DNA of 64,000 nt from Verrucomicrobiota bacterium (lineage in GTDB: Bacteria > Verrucomicrobiota > Verrucomicrobiia > Limisphaerales > SIBE01): NCBI GenBank assembly GCA_016871515.1, contig VHDE01000015.1, forward strand, positions 1 through 64,000. Reading direction: 5' to 3'. Every line of letters begins with the position of its first letter. Within the stretch, counting starts at the first letter, position 1. A program made the position numbers and the translations under genes. This document shows positions 10,403-19,771 of the stretch, piece after piece. Below the pieces are notes generated by a model that made no database searches, was not told the origin of the DNA, and was given only the letters and a program-made list of their open reading frames with translations.

Positions 10403-13030
10403 ATGCCTGACCCGAAAGATTCCAACGATTTGCCGGTTTCAAATACGCCGCTCTTTGCCGCCAACGAGAAGATCGAGAAGATCAACGTCGCGGACGAAAT
10501 CAAGAATTCGTTCCTCGACTATTCGATGTCGGTGATCATCTCGCGCGCGTTGCCGGACGCGCGCGATGGGCTTAAACCTTCCCAGCGTCGCATCCTTTAT
10601 GCGATGCACGATCTGTCGCTTTTTCCAAATCGCCAGCATCGTAAGTGCGCGAAGATATGCGGTGACACTAGCGGCAATTATCATCCGCACGGTGAAGCTG
10701 TAATTTACCCAACGCTCGTGCACATGGCTCAGCCATGGGCCATGCGCGAACGACTGGTCGATGGCCAAGGAAACTTCGGTTCGGTCGAAGGCGATCCTCC
10801 CGCGGCGATGCGCTATACCGAAGCGCGCATGACCCACTTGGGCGCCGCTTTGATGGAGGACATGGACAAGGAGACGGTCGATTTCGTTCCGAACTATGAC
10901 GAGACACGCACCGAGCCGACCGTTTTTCCAGCCGCCTTTCCGAACCTTTTAGTCAATGGCGGCACGGGAATCGCCGTTGGCATGGCCACGAATATTCCGC
11001 CGCACAACCTCGGCGAAATCATCGATGGCATTTGCGCGCAGATCGACGATCCGAACATCACCATCGAGCAATTGATGAAGCACGTCAAAGGGCCGGATTT
11101 TCCCACCGGCAGCACGATTTGCGGCCTCGAACCGATCAAGCAGTATCTCGAAACCGGACGCGGCAGCGTGAAGGTCCGCGGCAAAGTTGGGGTGGAACAG
11201 CTCAAAGGCGCTCGCGAGCAAATAGTCGTGACGGAGATTCCTTACAACGTGAATCGCGCCGTGCTTTGCGAAAAAATCGCCGAATTGGTCAACGAAAAGA
11301 TCATCACGGACATTACGGCCATTCGCGATGAGTCGGATGAAAACACGCGCGTTGTGATCGAGCTAAAGCGCGATGCCATCCCAAAGGTTGTCATTAACAA
11401 CCTCTATAAATGGACGCAACTCGAGTCGAGCTTCGCCGTCAACATGCTCGCTATCGATCATGGGCGGCCGAAGGTTCTTAATCTCAAGCAACTCATCAAT
11501 TGTTACATCGAGCACCGGCGCGAGGTCGTCATTCGCAGGACCCGGTTCGAGCTGAAGGAAGCGGAGAAACGCGCCGAGCTTCTCGAAGGATTTCTCATCG
11601 CGCTGGCCAATTTGGATGACTTTATCCGCATTATCCGTTCTTCCGCCAATCGCGAGGAGGCCAGGGTAAAGCTAATGGCCTTCGAATTCGGCCGCGCGAC
11701 GGTTGAAAATCTCGGGGTTCTCATCCGCAGCGAAGCCCGTCTGACCAACGGTCGCTATGCGTTTAGCGAAGCTCAAACCAATGCAATTCTGGAATTGCAA
11801 CTCTACAGATTGACCGGTCTCGAGCGTGACAAGGTTAAAGCCGAGTACGGCGAATTGCTCAAGAAAATCGAGGACCTCGTGGATATTCTGGCCAAGGAGT
11901 TGCGGGTCATGAGCATCATCAAGACCGAGCTTCGAAACATCAAAAGCAAGCACGCCACTCCGAGGTTAACGCAAATTATCCCTGACGAAGGCGAGATGGC
12001 GATTGAAGACTTGATCGCCAACGAAGGCGTGATCATCACGATCACGCACAATGGTTTAATCAAGCGGACCAACATCAGTTCCTACCGGGCCCAACGGCGG
12101 GGCGGCAAAGGCGTCATTGGAATGACCACCCGCGAAGGGTCCGCGGTGGAAGGCGAAGCCGAGGATTTTATTGAACATCTCTTCACGGCCAGCACACACG
12201 ATTACTTGATGTTTTTTACGAATACCGGCCGCGTTTACGTCGAACGCGTCCATGAGATTCCGGACATGGGCCGCGCCGCGAAAGGCCGGAGCATCGCGAA
12301 CCTGCTGCAACTGCAGACAGGCGAAAAGATTGCCGCGCTTATTCGGGTTCTCTCGAAGAGCGGTCCGAACAAAGAGGACATCACTTGGCAACAGCCGGAC
12401 TTCCTCTTCTTTGCCACACAGCAAGGCACTGTGAAAAAGACCGCGCTGGCCGATTTCGCGAACGTGCGCAAAGGGGGCATCATCGCGATTGGCATCGAGA
12501 GTGGCGACACATTGATCGATGTGAAATTGACCAACGGTCACAATGAAGTTGTGTTGATCACTCGCGAAGGACAAAGCATTCGTTTCTCCGAGGAAGATGT
12601 TCGTTCGATGGGACGGCCTGCCGCGGGAGTGCGCGGAATAAGTCTCGAAACGACCGATGCCGTGGTCGCGCTGGCTGTTGTTGTGCCGGATGCCACGCTT
12701 TTGGTCGCTGGCGAAAACGGGATTGGCAAACGAACAGACTTTGAAGAGTACCGTCTCCAATCGCGCGGCGGCAAAGGCATCATCACGATGAAGACGACCG
12801 ACAAGACGGGCCACGTGGTTGGGGCGTTAACCGTTCAGGAAAGCGACGAGATCATGTTGATTACGGTGGGCGGCCAGATGGTGCGCATTGCGGTGAAAGA
12901 TATTCGTGAGGCCGGCCGGAACACCCAAGGCGTAAAGCTGATTAACCTTGCCGAAAGTGACCGGTTGCAAGCCATTGCCCCAGTCATTAGTGAAGAGAAG
13001 GAAGATCAAACCGAGGAGCTAATCAGCTAG
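10403..13030 (+). CDS. gyrA: DNA gyrase subunit A
   Basis: 875 residues. The breakage-reunion domain has the catalytic tyrosine Y138 in PAAMRYTEARM. The C-terminal DNA-wrapping beta-pinwheel has repeated motifs such as KRTNISSYRAQRRGGKG (GyrA-box like) and RGGKGIITMKTTDKTG. The quinolone region reads HPHGEAVIYPTLV, so the Ser83 equivalent is Ala and the Asp87 equivalent is Pro relative to E. coli. It follows gyrB by 41 bp. It cuts and rejoins both strands during supercoiling. Confidence 0.97.
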   Translation: MPDPKDSNDLPVSNTPLFAANEKIEKINVADEIKNSFLDYSMSVIISRALPDARDGLKPSQRRILYAMHDLSLFPNRQHRKCAKICGDTSGNYHPHGEAVIYPTLVHMAQPWAMRERLVDGQGNFGSVEGDPPAAMRYTEARMTHLGAALMEDMDKETVDFVPNYDETRTEPTVFPAAFPNLLVNGGTGIAVGMATNIPPHNLGEIIDGICAQIDDPNITIEQLMKHVKGPDFPTGSTICGLEPIKQYLETGRGSVKVRGKVGVEQLKGAREQIVVTEIPYNVNRAVLCEKIAELVNEKIITDITAIRDESDENTRVVIELKRDAIPKVVINNLYKWTQLESSFAVNMLAIDHGRPKVLNLKQLINCYIEHRREVVIRRTRFELKEAEKRAELLEGFLIALANLDDFIRIIRSSANREEARVKLMAFEFGRATVENLGVLIRSEARLTNGRYAFSEAQTNAILELQLYRLTGLERDKVKAEYGELLKKIEDLVDILAKELRVMSIIKTELRNIKSKHATPRLTQIIPDEGEMAIEDLIANEGVIITITHNGLIKRTNISSYRAQRRGGKGVIGMTTREGSAVEGEAEDFIEHLFTASTHDYLMFFTNTGRVYVERVHEIPDMGRAAKGRSIANLLQLQTGEKIAALIRVLSKSGPNKEDITWQQPDFLFFATQQGTVKKTALADFANVRKGGIIAIGIESGDTLIDVKLTNGHNEVVLITREGQSIRFSEEDVRSMGRPAAGVRGISLETTDAVVALAVVVPDATLLVAGENGIGKRTDFEEYRLQSRGGKGIITMKTTDKTGHVVGALTVQESDEIMLITVGGQMVRIAVKDIREAGRNTQGVKLINLAESDRLQAIAPVISEEKEDQTEELIS

Positions 13031-13043
13031 TCTCCGGATTCGA

Positions 13044-13155
13044 TAGCGTTGCTCGAAACAGATTTCCGGACAGGTGTGGCAAACCTGCTGGTTTGCCGGA
13101 AGCGCAGCAGCGCTTTCCCACCTGTCCGGAAATCTGTTTTGAGAAAGAGTATAAT
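13044..13155. repeat. family B palindromic repeat, copy 1
   Basis: About 112 bp almost fully self-complementary: CTCGAAACAGATTTCCGGAC at the left end pairs with GTCCGGAAATCTGTTTTGAG at the right, with an inner GGCAAACCTGCTGGTTTGCC hairpin and AGCGCAGCAGCGCTT. It lies 14 bp after the gyrA stop and could serve as a transcription end or as a mobile miniature element. Two relatives are at about 20.9 and 27.9-28.2 kb. Confidence 0.8.
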
Positions 13156-13173
13156 CGAAAAACATAAGGCCTC

Positions 13174-13530
13174 TCAGTTTTTTGATTCGATTACCCGACG
13201 CCAACGTTCAGGAACGCCTTCCCATGCGGCGGCATAGGTGCGTTCAAGCGGAACATGGACATAATGCTCCGGTGCCAGAAAGAGCGGCATGTCTGGCAGT
13301 TGCGCGCCGACGCTCGACGGTTCTACGTATGCCGTGATGAGCCCGGGAGCACGAACCGCGTAGGCAGCCGGGGTAAGTGGTCGGTCCTTTCGCACACGGT
13401 AAGATGCATCCCCGACCAATGACCAGAGCATGCCGTGAATTCCTGAAGGATCAAACGATCCCGGCGGCCACAAAGCGAGGATGAGCAAGTGATACCCGTT
13501 CTGTAATGCGGCAGTAGCTTTCTCGATGAA
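13174..13530 (-). pseudogene. 3' fragment of a DUF4058 family gene
   Basis: About 115 C-terminal residues of a DUF4058 protein: GYHLLILALWPPGSFDPSGIHG, DRPLTPAAYAV, then the family hallmark LPDMPLFLAPEHYVHVPLE and AAWEGVPERWRRVIES, with a normal stop at 13174. The family is about 250 residues long, and the N-terminal half is missing. Its homology stops around 13530-13540, exactly where a second truncated gene begins on the other strand. No start codon with an RBS is available. Confidence 0.65.
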
Positions 13531-13856
13531 TGCGCGCGGACGATTGTGGGGCGCTTTGGGAGCATCTTGTTCTGGACACGCTGCTCAGCGTGGCAGATCC
13601 CGCCAGGGTGCAGTTTTGGCGTGATCATCAGCAGCGGGAAGTGGATTTTGTGGTGCCGCGCGGGCGCGATGTGGTGGACGCATACGAATGCAACTGGACC
13701 GGACTGCAACCGGAGCTACGCAACCTGCAGGCCTTTCGCCGAGTTTACCCGCTCGGTAATAATTACATTGTCGTTCCGGCGGTTACCGCACCTCAAGCAT
13801 TGCGCGTCGAGGGATTGGAAGTGCAGTTGATCTCTCCCGTGAACCTGATGCCTTAA
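13530..13856 (+). pseudogene. 3' fragment of an AAA/DUF4143-type ATPase gene
   Basis: About 105 residues matching the C-terminal DUF4143 part of AAA_14 ATPases: GALWEHLVLDTLLS, QFWRDHQQREVDFVV, VDAYECNWTG and FRRVYPLGNNYIVVP. The N-terminal ATPase with its Walker motifs, normally about 250 residues, is absent. Homology starts near 13540 at the same junction as the DUF4058 fragment. A small internal deletion after CNWTG is possible. Non-functional remnant. Confidence 0.65.
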
Positions 13857-13888
13857 TAAACTACTTTAGTTTAGTTCGATTGTTTGAT

Positions 13889-14923
13889 TTAAGCCGCCAC
13901 GAACGAGAGCGCGCCTAAAGCGGCCGCCAGAAGCCAGATGAGTAGCACTGCCCCCGTGCGGCTCCAACCCAGCCTGACCAAGCGATGCGAGAGATGATTG
14001 GTGTCGCCGACATAAAACGGCCGGCCCATCCGCCAGCGCAAAATTACCACCCAGATCAAGTCAACCAGCGGCACCGCTAGGATCAACAATGGACTTAGCA
14101 CTGCCCAGACCTTCGGATTTTCGCGCGAATAGAAATGCGGCAGAATCGCCAGCACGGCCATGAGGTAGCCGATGAGATGGCTGCCGGCGTCGCCCAGAAA
14201 CACACTCGCCTTAGGAAAGTTGTAGGGCAGAAATCCCAACAGCGCGCCGCACGTCAACAAGGCAATGAGTGCAACCAAATACTGGCCATGCACCGCTGCA
14301 ACGGAGGCGAAGTACCACGAACTAATGGCTCCAAGGCCCGCGCATAGTCCGTTCATGTTATCCATAAAGTTGAACGCGTTGATGAGCGTCAGAATCCATA
14401 GGACGGTTATCGCATAACTGAAGAAAAGGTTCTCGACGAACAGTGTGATGCGAATCCCGGCGGCTGCCACCAACGTCGCGATCAGCAATTGCCCACCGAA
14501 CTTCACTGCCGGGCTGAGTTCATGCTTATCATCCATCCATCCGAGGATGACCATGGCCAAACCGCCTAAGAATATGGTTGCCAACTGAACCGCGCGCCGG
14601 TTCAACCCATAACTCAGCAGCGCGATGGTTTTCGCATCGAATCCGGGCGGTTGCGGAAGCGTTGAACTAGTGATTGCGCTGGCCTCGCCTGAGGGCCAGG
14701 CGACCAATAGAGCGATTGTGCCAACAATGACTGGCACGATCATCGCCGTGATCACCGCCAGTCCACCCGCCAACGCGACTGGTTTGTCATGAATCTTGCG
14801 GTGGCCTGGATCGTCGACCAGACCATGTTTGTAGGACCATTTCCGCCAAAGCGGCGCCAGAATCAGAGCCGCGATGAATGACGACAGAAACGCGCCCAGA
14901 TAAATGTTAAAGGGAAAGCTCAT
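13889..14923 (-). CDS. MraY/WecA-family polyprenyl-phosphate sugar-1-phosphate transferase
   Basis: 344-residue polytopic membrane protein (about 10-11 helices). It has the family motifs DDPGHRKIHDKPVALAGG near residue 37, GWMDDKHELS (aspartates binding Mg), NAFNFMDNMNGLCAG (the NxxNxxDGxNGLA-like catalytic loop) and FLGDAGSHLIGYL. It would transfer a HexNAc-1-phosphate from UDP-sugar to undecaprenyl phosphate and start a surface polysaccharide. The single D in FMDNMNGL replaces the usual DGINGL. Its start overlaps the upstream GT4 gene stop by 4 bases (14920-14923), so the two are coupled. MraY itself is less likely because no peptidoglycan genes are adjacent. Confidence 0.88.
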   Translation of the reverse strand: MSFPFNIYLGAFLSSFIAALILAPLWRKWSYKHGLVDDPGHRKIHDKPVALAGGLAVITAMIVPVIVGTIALLVAWPSGEASAITSSTLPQPPGFDAKTIALLSYGLNRRAVQLATIFLGGLAMVILGWMDDKHELSPAVKFGGQLLIATLVAAAGIRITLFVENLFFSYAITVLWILTLINAFNFMDNMNGLCAGLGAISSWYFASVAAVHGQYLVALIALLTCGALLGFLPYNFPKASVFLGDAGSHLIGYLMAVLAILPHFYSRENPKVWAVLSPLLILAVPLVDLIWVVILRWRMGRPFYVGDTNHLSHRLVRLGWSRTGAVLLIWLLAAALGALSFVAA

Positions 14924-16074
14924 CGAGCCATCAACCTTCTGTACAGGGCATATTGGTCGTCCACTAACTTCTCGACCGAAAACAAACCTTTGACCAGGGT
15001 TTGGCCGCGCTGTCCTAGGCGCGCGCGCAAGGCAGGGTCCTTGGCCAATTGAACGACGCGGGTCACCAAGCTGTTGCGGTCCCCGGGCGGCGCCAGAAAG
15101 CCCGTTTCATTTTCCAAACAGACCTCGCCAGCGCCATCACAATCGTACGCGACAACCGGGCGGCCAGCCGCAAGCGCTTGAGGCAAGGATCGAGGCAGAC
15201 CTTCGCGGAGGGAAAGATGTGCCAGCAGGTCCATAATTCCAACCAGGCTGGGAACCTCCTCGGGCGGCACAAGGCCCGTGAAAATGAAATGTTTCGCCAA
15301 CCCTAGCTGATGTACTTGGGCTTCGAACCGGCCGCGCCACTCACCGTCGCCGACAAGCAGAAACTTTACACGCGGACAAGCTCGGACAATTTCGCCTGCA
15401 GCCGCGAATAGATCATCGTGCCCTTTGAGTTTGAACAGCCGCGCGATCTTGCCGACGACGATGTCATCGGACGCAATTCCCCAACGCGCCCGTACTTGCG
15501 GATTATTTTCCGCCGATAAAAACGGTTCGAGCGGGAAGCCGCTTAAGATGCGGGTGTAATCATCGGCCTGGCCGATCCCTGCGGCGAGATATTGCCGCGT
15601 CATCGCGTGCGCGACCGTGATGAAATGGGTCGTAAATCGTCCTGCAATACGTTCCGCAATGCGATAACACGTGTTGGGTAAGCGACCCTGAAATTTGCCG
15701 AAGGAAGGGCCGTGAATGCTGTGCACGATCACCGGGACTCGCGCACGCCGCGCCGCTAGTCGGCCAAGAAAACCCGCCTTGCCGCTGTGGGTATGAACAA
15801 TGTCAGGTTGCTGAAGGCGCAGAATCTCAAAGAGCTTCCGATAAGCCAGCCAATCGTTCCGCGGCTGCAGCGGGCGGACTAATGCGGGGACGATCGTGAG
15901 GAGATTAGAAACTCTTGCCACTAGGGGTTCCAGCGAGCCTTCTGGTCCGGCAGTTGGACCAGAGATGAGCTTGACGTCGAGATCCTGTTTTGCCCGCAAA
16001 CCCAGGACGCTAGCAATTGTGTTCTCTTGCGCGCCGCCGACAATCAATCGTGTGATGACGTGTGTAACACGCAT
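14920..16074 (-). CDS. GT4-family glycosyltransferase
   Basis: 384 residues, GT-B fold. The N-terminal acceptor domain has ITRLIVGGAQENT and DIVHTHSGKAGFLGRLAA. The C-terminal donor domain has KIARLFKLKGHDDLFAAA, LVGDGEWRGRFEAQ, FTGLVPPEEVP and the E-x7-E type motif SLREGLPRSLPQALAAGRPVVAYDCDGAGEV. It adds a sugar to a lipid-linked or surface glycan in the cytoplasm. It is the middle gene of a three-gene minus-strand operon, with a 6-bp gap to the DUF2723-TPR gene and a 4-base overlap with the transferase. Confidence 0.9.
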   Translation of the reverse strand: MRVTHVITRLIVGGAQENTIASVLGLRAKQDLDVKLISGPTAGPEGSLEPLVARVSNLLTIVPALVRPLQPRNDWLAYRKLFEILRLQQPDIVHTHSGKAGFLGRLAARRARVPVIVHSIHGPSFGKFQGRLPNTCYRIAERIAGRFTTHFITVAHAMTRQYLAAGIGQADDYTRILSGFPLEPFLSAENNPQVRARWGIASDDIVVGKIARLFKLKGHDDLFAAAGEIVRACPRVKFLLVGDGEWRGRFEAQVHQLGLAKHFIFTGLVPPEEVPSLVGIMDLLAHLSLREGLPRSLPQALAAGRPVVAYDCDGAGEVCLENETGFLAPPGDRNSLVTRVVQLAKDPALRARLGQRGQTLVKGLFSVEKLVDDQYALYRRLMAR

Positions 16075-16080
16075 TCACGG

Positions 16081-19000
16081 CTAAGAACGCGCCGCTTTCA
16101 ACTCTTTCAACCGCTCGTTCACCATTTTCTTTTCATCAGTCAGCTCCGGGCTGTTGTCGTTCGGAGCATACTTCAGATACAGTTCATAATACTTGATCGC
16201 GTTGTCTCGTTTCTTGCGGCGGTAGGCGATTTCACCCAAGCCGTAGTAGGCCACGTAATATTTGGGGATGTATCTGAGGAGGTGTTCGTAATCTTGTTTG
16301 GCCGCGGAGAGATCATCCAGGTTGAGATGCGCGATAGCGCGATTGCGAAGCGCATTGGGATTGCTGGGATACGCTTTCAGCAACCGGTCGAGTGGCTCGA
16401 TAGCGTCCTTGTACGCTTTGGTGTTAATGTAGGCCACGCCCTTGTAAAGCAAGGCTTCGTGATTGTCCGAGTCGATCTCCAAGACACGCTCCACATCCGA
16501 CAGCGCTTTCTTGTAGTCCTTCGAATCAATCGAGATGAAAACCTGGTAAAGGAGCGCTCGGACATTTTTGGGTTCCAGCCGCAAGGCGCGATCCAATGCT
16601 TCAGCCGAACGGACGTACTCCTGCGTGTTGTAGAGGATGGTCGCTTGATTGATCAAAGCCTGAATGTTTTTGGGATCCGCTTTCAGTTGTTTATCGATAA
16701 TGGCCAGCGCGTTCGTATAGTCCTTAGTCCGGTTATAAAAGATGACCAAGGCATCCTTAATGCTGGAATTGCTCGGATGCCTTTCCGAAGCGTCGAGGAG
16801 CGCCTTTTTCGCGGATGCGTGATTCGTTTTGGCAAAGTGCGCCGCAGCCTCGATGCGGACCAATTCAAGGTCTCTCTCTGCTGACAGCGCCTCAGGGCCG
16901 ATGGCGGTTCGGGCTTCGTTTATGGTTTCGAGCGTTTTGTCTGGCAGTTGGCCTTGCAAGTAAACGTTGGCAAGGGCGACGCGGACATCGGTATTATTTG
17001 TCTCGAAGGAGAGGACACGGGTGAACTGATCGGCAGCTTGCCGATAAAGGCTCTGTTGCAAGAATATCTCCGCCAGCCGGAAACAGAACTCGGGATGATC
17101 GAACGGACCATTCTCGACTAAAACGTTCTCCCAACTGCGATGCACGCCGAATTTGTCTTCGATGGTTTTGGAAATCGCTTGGGCGCGTGATTCCCCAGTG
17201 CGGAGGGTCTTGTTGTATTCCAGATTCACGAAGGCTGGAATATTGTTGGTATTCAGCTCGGTTGCGGCTTGGAAGCGCGCCGCCGCATCGTCGAGTTTCT
17301 GTTCGCGCTGTATTTGGACGCCCAGGTAATTCAGGGCGCGCGAATAGTAGCGGGAAACATACCGCGCATCAGCTGACTCACGCTCGGTTAAACGTCCCAA
17401 TGTGTTGAGTTGCTGGCTAAATCCGCTCCAAAAAGCGTGATTGGTCGCAATTTCCGCCGGTCCCAGCGGCGGTGGAATGATCACGTTCGCCGGGTAACGG
17501 ACCAATTCGTAGATGAGTCCACGGGGCCGCGGATAATAACGCTCGAAATAAAAACCGAAACTCGGATGCAAATAGTAAATTGAGTTGCTCTTGCCCAAAT
17601 CGACCACCCAGTTGAGCAACGTAACGTCGTCGATGATTTCGCCTTCCGGCTGGCCCTCTAACAGATTCGGCCAGCGTTGGGGATAATGCTTGATCAATTG
17701 ACGGTGATAATCTGGAATCGCCAGCGAACTGCTGTGGACGAGGACGTGTTTGTGGGGCGTGCCCTGGCTGCTCAGGTGGGCTTTCAGGAGCAAGAGGTCA
17801 ACCGGTTGATCGCTGAGCACAACGGCTCCATTGGCTGGAAGATTCTGCGCAGCCAAGGCCGCAAATTCGCGGAGCGCTGGCGCGTTGGTGTCTCGAATAC
17901 TTTTCAGATTCTTGTAAACCAGCCCGGCGGGTACACCGATGAAGGCCAGCCAAACCAAAGCGGCCATCGCCCGTTCCAAAAGGATCATCGCTGAAGATTT
18001 TCGTTTCCACGCTTTGCTGCTCTTGTTTTCTCCAAATACGAGCAGGATGTAGCCGCTGAAGTAACCAACACCCAACGCGCCCAAATAATAAAAGCTGAGA
18101 AACGGCAGTGTAAATGTGCTTGTGACTAGCGCGCGAGGACTGAACTTCTGATCAAATACGACCCAAAGGCAGGCCGCCAAAAAGACAATATGAATGACCC
18201 GAAACATCAAGTTGGTCAGAACAGCGCCCGCCGCGCTGGTGTCGCCAAAACTGGTCGGCCAGCGAATGCCCATGATCAAGACTGGCAATAGCGAGGTCAG
18301 CGAGAGGACGAGCACCCGGTTCCGCAAGACCGGAACGTCGATCAACCAACGCTTCTGCGCGACCAGCTGCTCACGCAACGTTTGCCAAAAATCGATGCTC
18401 ATGTCCGTCCAAACCCAAATCAGTGGCAACAAAAGATAAAGCAGCAATCCGGTGACACCATACGTCAGCATTCGCCGCAAAAACCGAAACTGAAAGAAGC
18501 TCAATCCTTTGATCCAGACTAGTGCGATCAGGAAACAGGGGAAGAAACCGATCAAGGCCCAGTTATTCGTGACGCCTATTCCGTAAACGAACGCCATCCG
18601 CGCAAGCCACGACTCATTTTGCCGGATTCGAAATTCAAGCAAACAACGGATGACGTAAGCGAATAACAACAGGTCCAGCGACTCGTTCGTCGCCGCAATC
18701 GAATGCTCCCAAAAGGTCAATTGCAGACCGCAGACGAGGACGGCGAATAACGGCGGCAACCAAGCGGACGGGATGCTGAGCAACGAGAATTCGCTGCGTT
18801 CACGCTGGCGTTGCGCATGGGTCCGATCGTGCGGGAGCAGCGCGACCGATCGGGCCAGAAGAGCGAGAGTCAAGGCCGAGCACGCCGCGGCAAATACGTT
18901 TAAGGCAATTGGTTGCCAAGCCGCGGGCAACCATCGAAAGGGAAGCGTCAGGGCAAAGAACAAAGGCGCCTGCAAGGGTGGAATCAAGTCCCAGCCGGCC

Positions 19001-19137
19001 ACTTTCGCTACATACGGCAAACTGGCTAAGGTTACCCAGTGATTCAGTGTGATGAGGTAAACTAAAAAAGCTCCAGCCGCTATAAACCACGGTAACTTTG
19101 ACTGCACGAAACCAAACGGCGCTTGCTTGTCTTGCAT
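16081..19137 (-). CDS. DUF2723 membrane protein with C-terminal TPR array
   Basis: 1018 residues. Residues about 15-460 are polytopic with the DUF2723 opening (VYLITLNHWVTLASLPYVAK) and FWEHSIAATNESLDLLLFAYVI, a fold resembling GT-C protein O-mannosyltransferases. Residues about 470-600 are a periplasmic or lumenal region. From about 600 to 1000 there are roughly ten TPR repeats (for example NIPAFVNLEYNKTL, NIQALINQATILYNTQEYVRSAEAL). It may transfer glycans at the membrane face or scaffold a polysaccharide complex; activity is inferred from the fold family. It is the first gene of the operon with the GT4 and WecA-like genes. Confidence 0.85.
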   Translation of the reverse strand: MQDKQAPFGFVQSKLPWFIAAGAFLVYLITLNHWVTLASLPYVAKVAGWDLIPPLQAPLFFALTLPFRWLPAAWQPIALNVFAAACSALTLALLARSVALLPHDRTHAQRQRERSEFSLLSIPSAWLPPLFAVLVCGLQLTFWEHSIAATNESLDLLLFAYVIRCLLEFRIRQNESWLARMAFVYGIGVTNNWALIGFFPCFLIALVWIKGLSFFQFRFLRRMLTYGVTGLLLYLLLPLIWVWTDMSIDFWQTLREQLVAQKRWLIDVPVLRNRVLVLSLTSLLPVLIMGIRWPTSFGDTSAAGAVLTNLMFRVIHIVFLAACLWVVFDQKFSPRALVTSTFTLPFLSFYYLGALGVGYFSGYILLVFGENKSSKAWKRKSSAMILLERAMAALVWLAFIGVPAGLVYKNLKSIRDTNAPALREFAALAAQNLPANGAVVLSDQPVDLLLLKAHLSSQGTPHKHVLVHSSSLAIPDYHRQLIKHYPQRWPNLLEGQPEGEIIDDVTLLNWVVDLGKSNSIYYLHPSFGFYFERYYPRPRGLIYELVRYPANVIIPPPLGPAEIATNHAFWSGFSQQLNTLGRLTERESADARYVSRYYSRALNYLGVQIQREQKLDDAAARFQAATELNTNNIPAFVNLEYNKTLRTGESRAQAISKTIEDKFGVHRSWENVLVENGPFDHPEFCFRLAEIFLQQSLYRQAADQFTRVLSFETNNTDVRVALANVYLQGQLPDKTLETINEARTAIGPEALSAERDLELVRIEAAAHFAKTNHASAKKALLDASERHPSNSSIKDALVIFYNRTKDYTNALAIIDKQLKADPKNIQALINQATILYNTQEYVRSAEALDRALRLEPKNVRALLYQVFISIDSKDYKKALSDVERVLEIDSDNHEALLYKGVAYINTKAYKDAIEPLDRLLKAYPSNPNALRNRAIAHLNLDDLSAAKQDYEHLLRYIPKYYVAYYGLGEIAYRRKKRDNAIKYYELYLKYAPNDNSPELTDEKKMVNERLKELKAARS

Positions 19138-19445
19138 AGGTAAGAGGTGGTGTAAGTTGAAACGATGTTCTGGCTCTTGGCAAGTTTAGTTTGAATTGCG
19201 GTGAATTGCGGCACGAAGCCGGTACGAAGTCAGGCGCATTCGGTGTCGCGTCGGCAACGCGCCCGTGCGTGGAACCATGCCATAGCGAACGGATCGCAGA
19301 ACTTTTCTCCGAAAACATTCGCTGCGCTGGGTACGCCCGAATGCGAGACGAGCGCGGCCGATGGGGAAATCCCTGACACAAACTTCCGCACCAGACCGGA
19401 TTTGAGTTCGGTTCTGAAGCCAGTTGAGAGCTGTCCCAACACGAA
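19138..19445. other. intergenic stretch with no recognised gene
   Basis: 308 bp between divergent genes. Short frames exist but none shows a family motif, and no palindromic repeat of the window's families is present. It probably holds the promoters of the DUF2723 operon (minus) and of the former receiver gene (plus); no convincing -35/-10 pair was picked out. Confidence 0.4.
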
Positions 19446-19771
19446 ATGAATGAACTAAGCAAAACGATCCTTTTGATCGAGGACAACGAAGATGACGTTT
19501 TCGTGATGGAACGCGCCTTCAAGCAAGCGGGCATCACGAATCCAGTTGAAGTTGTGACCGACGGGCAACAGGCCCTTGACTATTTTGGGGGAACGGGCAA
19601 GTACACTGATCGCGAACGTTATCCGCTGCCCTTCATCGTATTTCTAGATTTGAAATTGTCTTACGCGAGTGGCTTTGAAGTGTCTGCCGGGCTTACCAAC
19701 TCGGAGCGGAATTCTATTTTGAAAAGCCCTTTAGCCGCACATCCGCCACGCATTCGACATGCTGTGTCTGA
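19446..19771 (+). pseudogene. response-regulator receiver gene with an internal frame-shifting deletion
   Basis: It starts as an intact Rcp1-type receiver: LSKTILLIEDNEDDVFVMERAF (with the acidic EDN pocket) and IVFLDLKLSYASGFEV, whose LDLKL holds the phospho-Asp. At about 19680 the homology stops. A few bases on, the next frame reads AYQLGAEFYFEKPFSR, the receiver C-terminal K-P helix. About 35 residues between are missing, and the two halves are out of frame. The shifted frame ends at 19771 inside the 3' end of the convergent RNA methyltransferase gene. Not functional as a phosphoacceptor domain. Confidence 0.75.
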
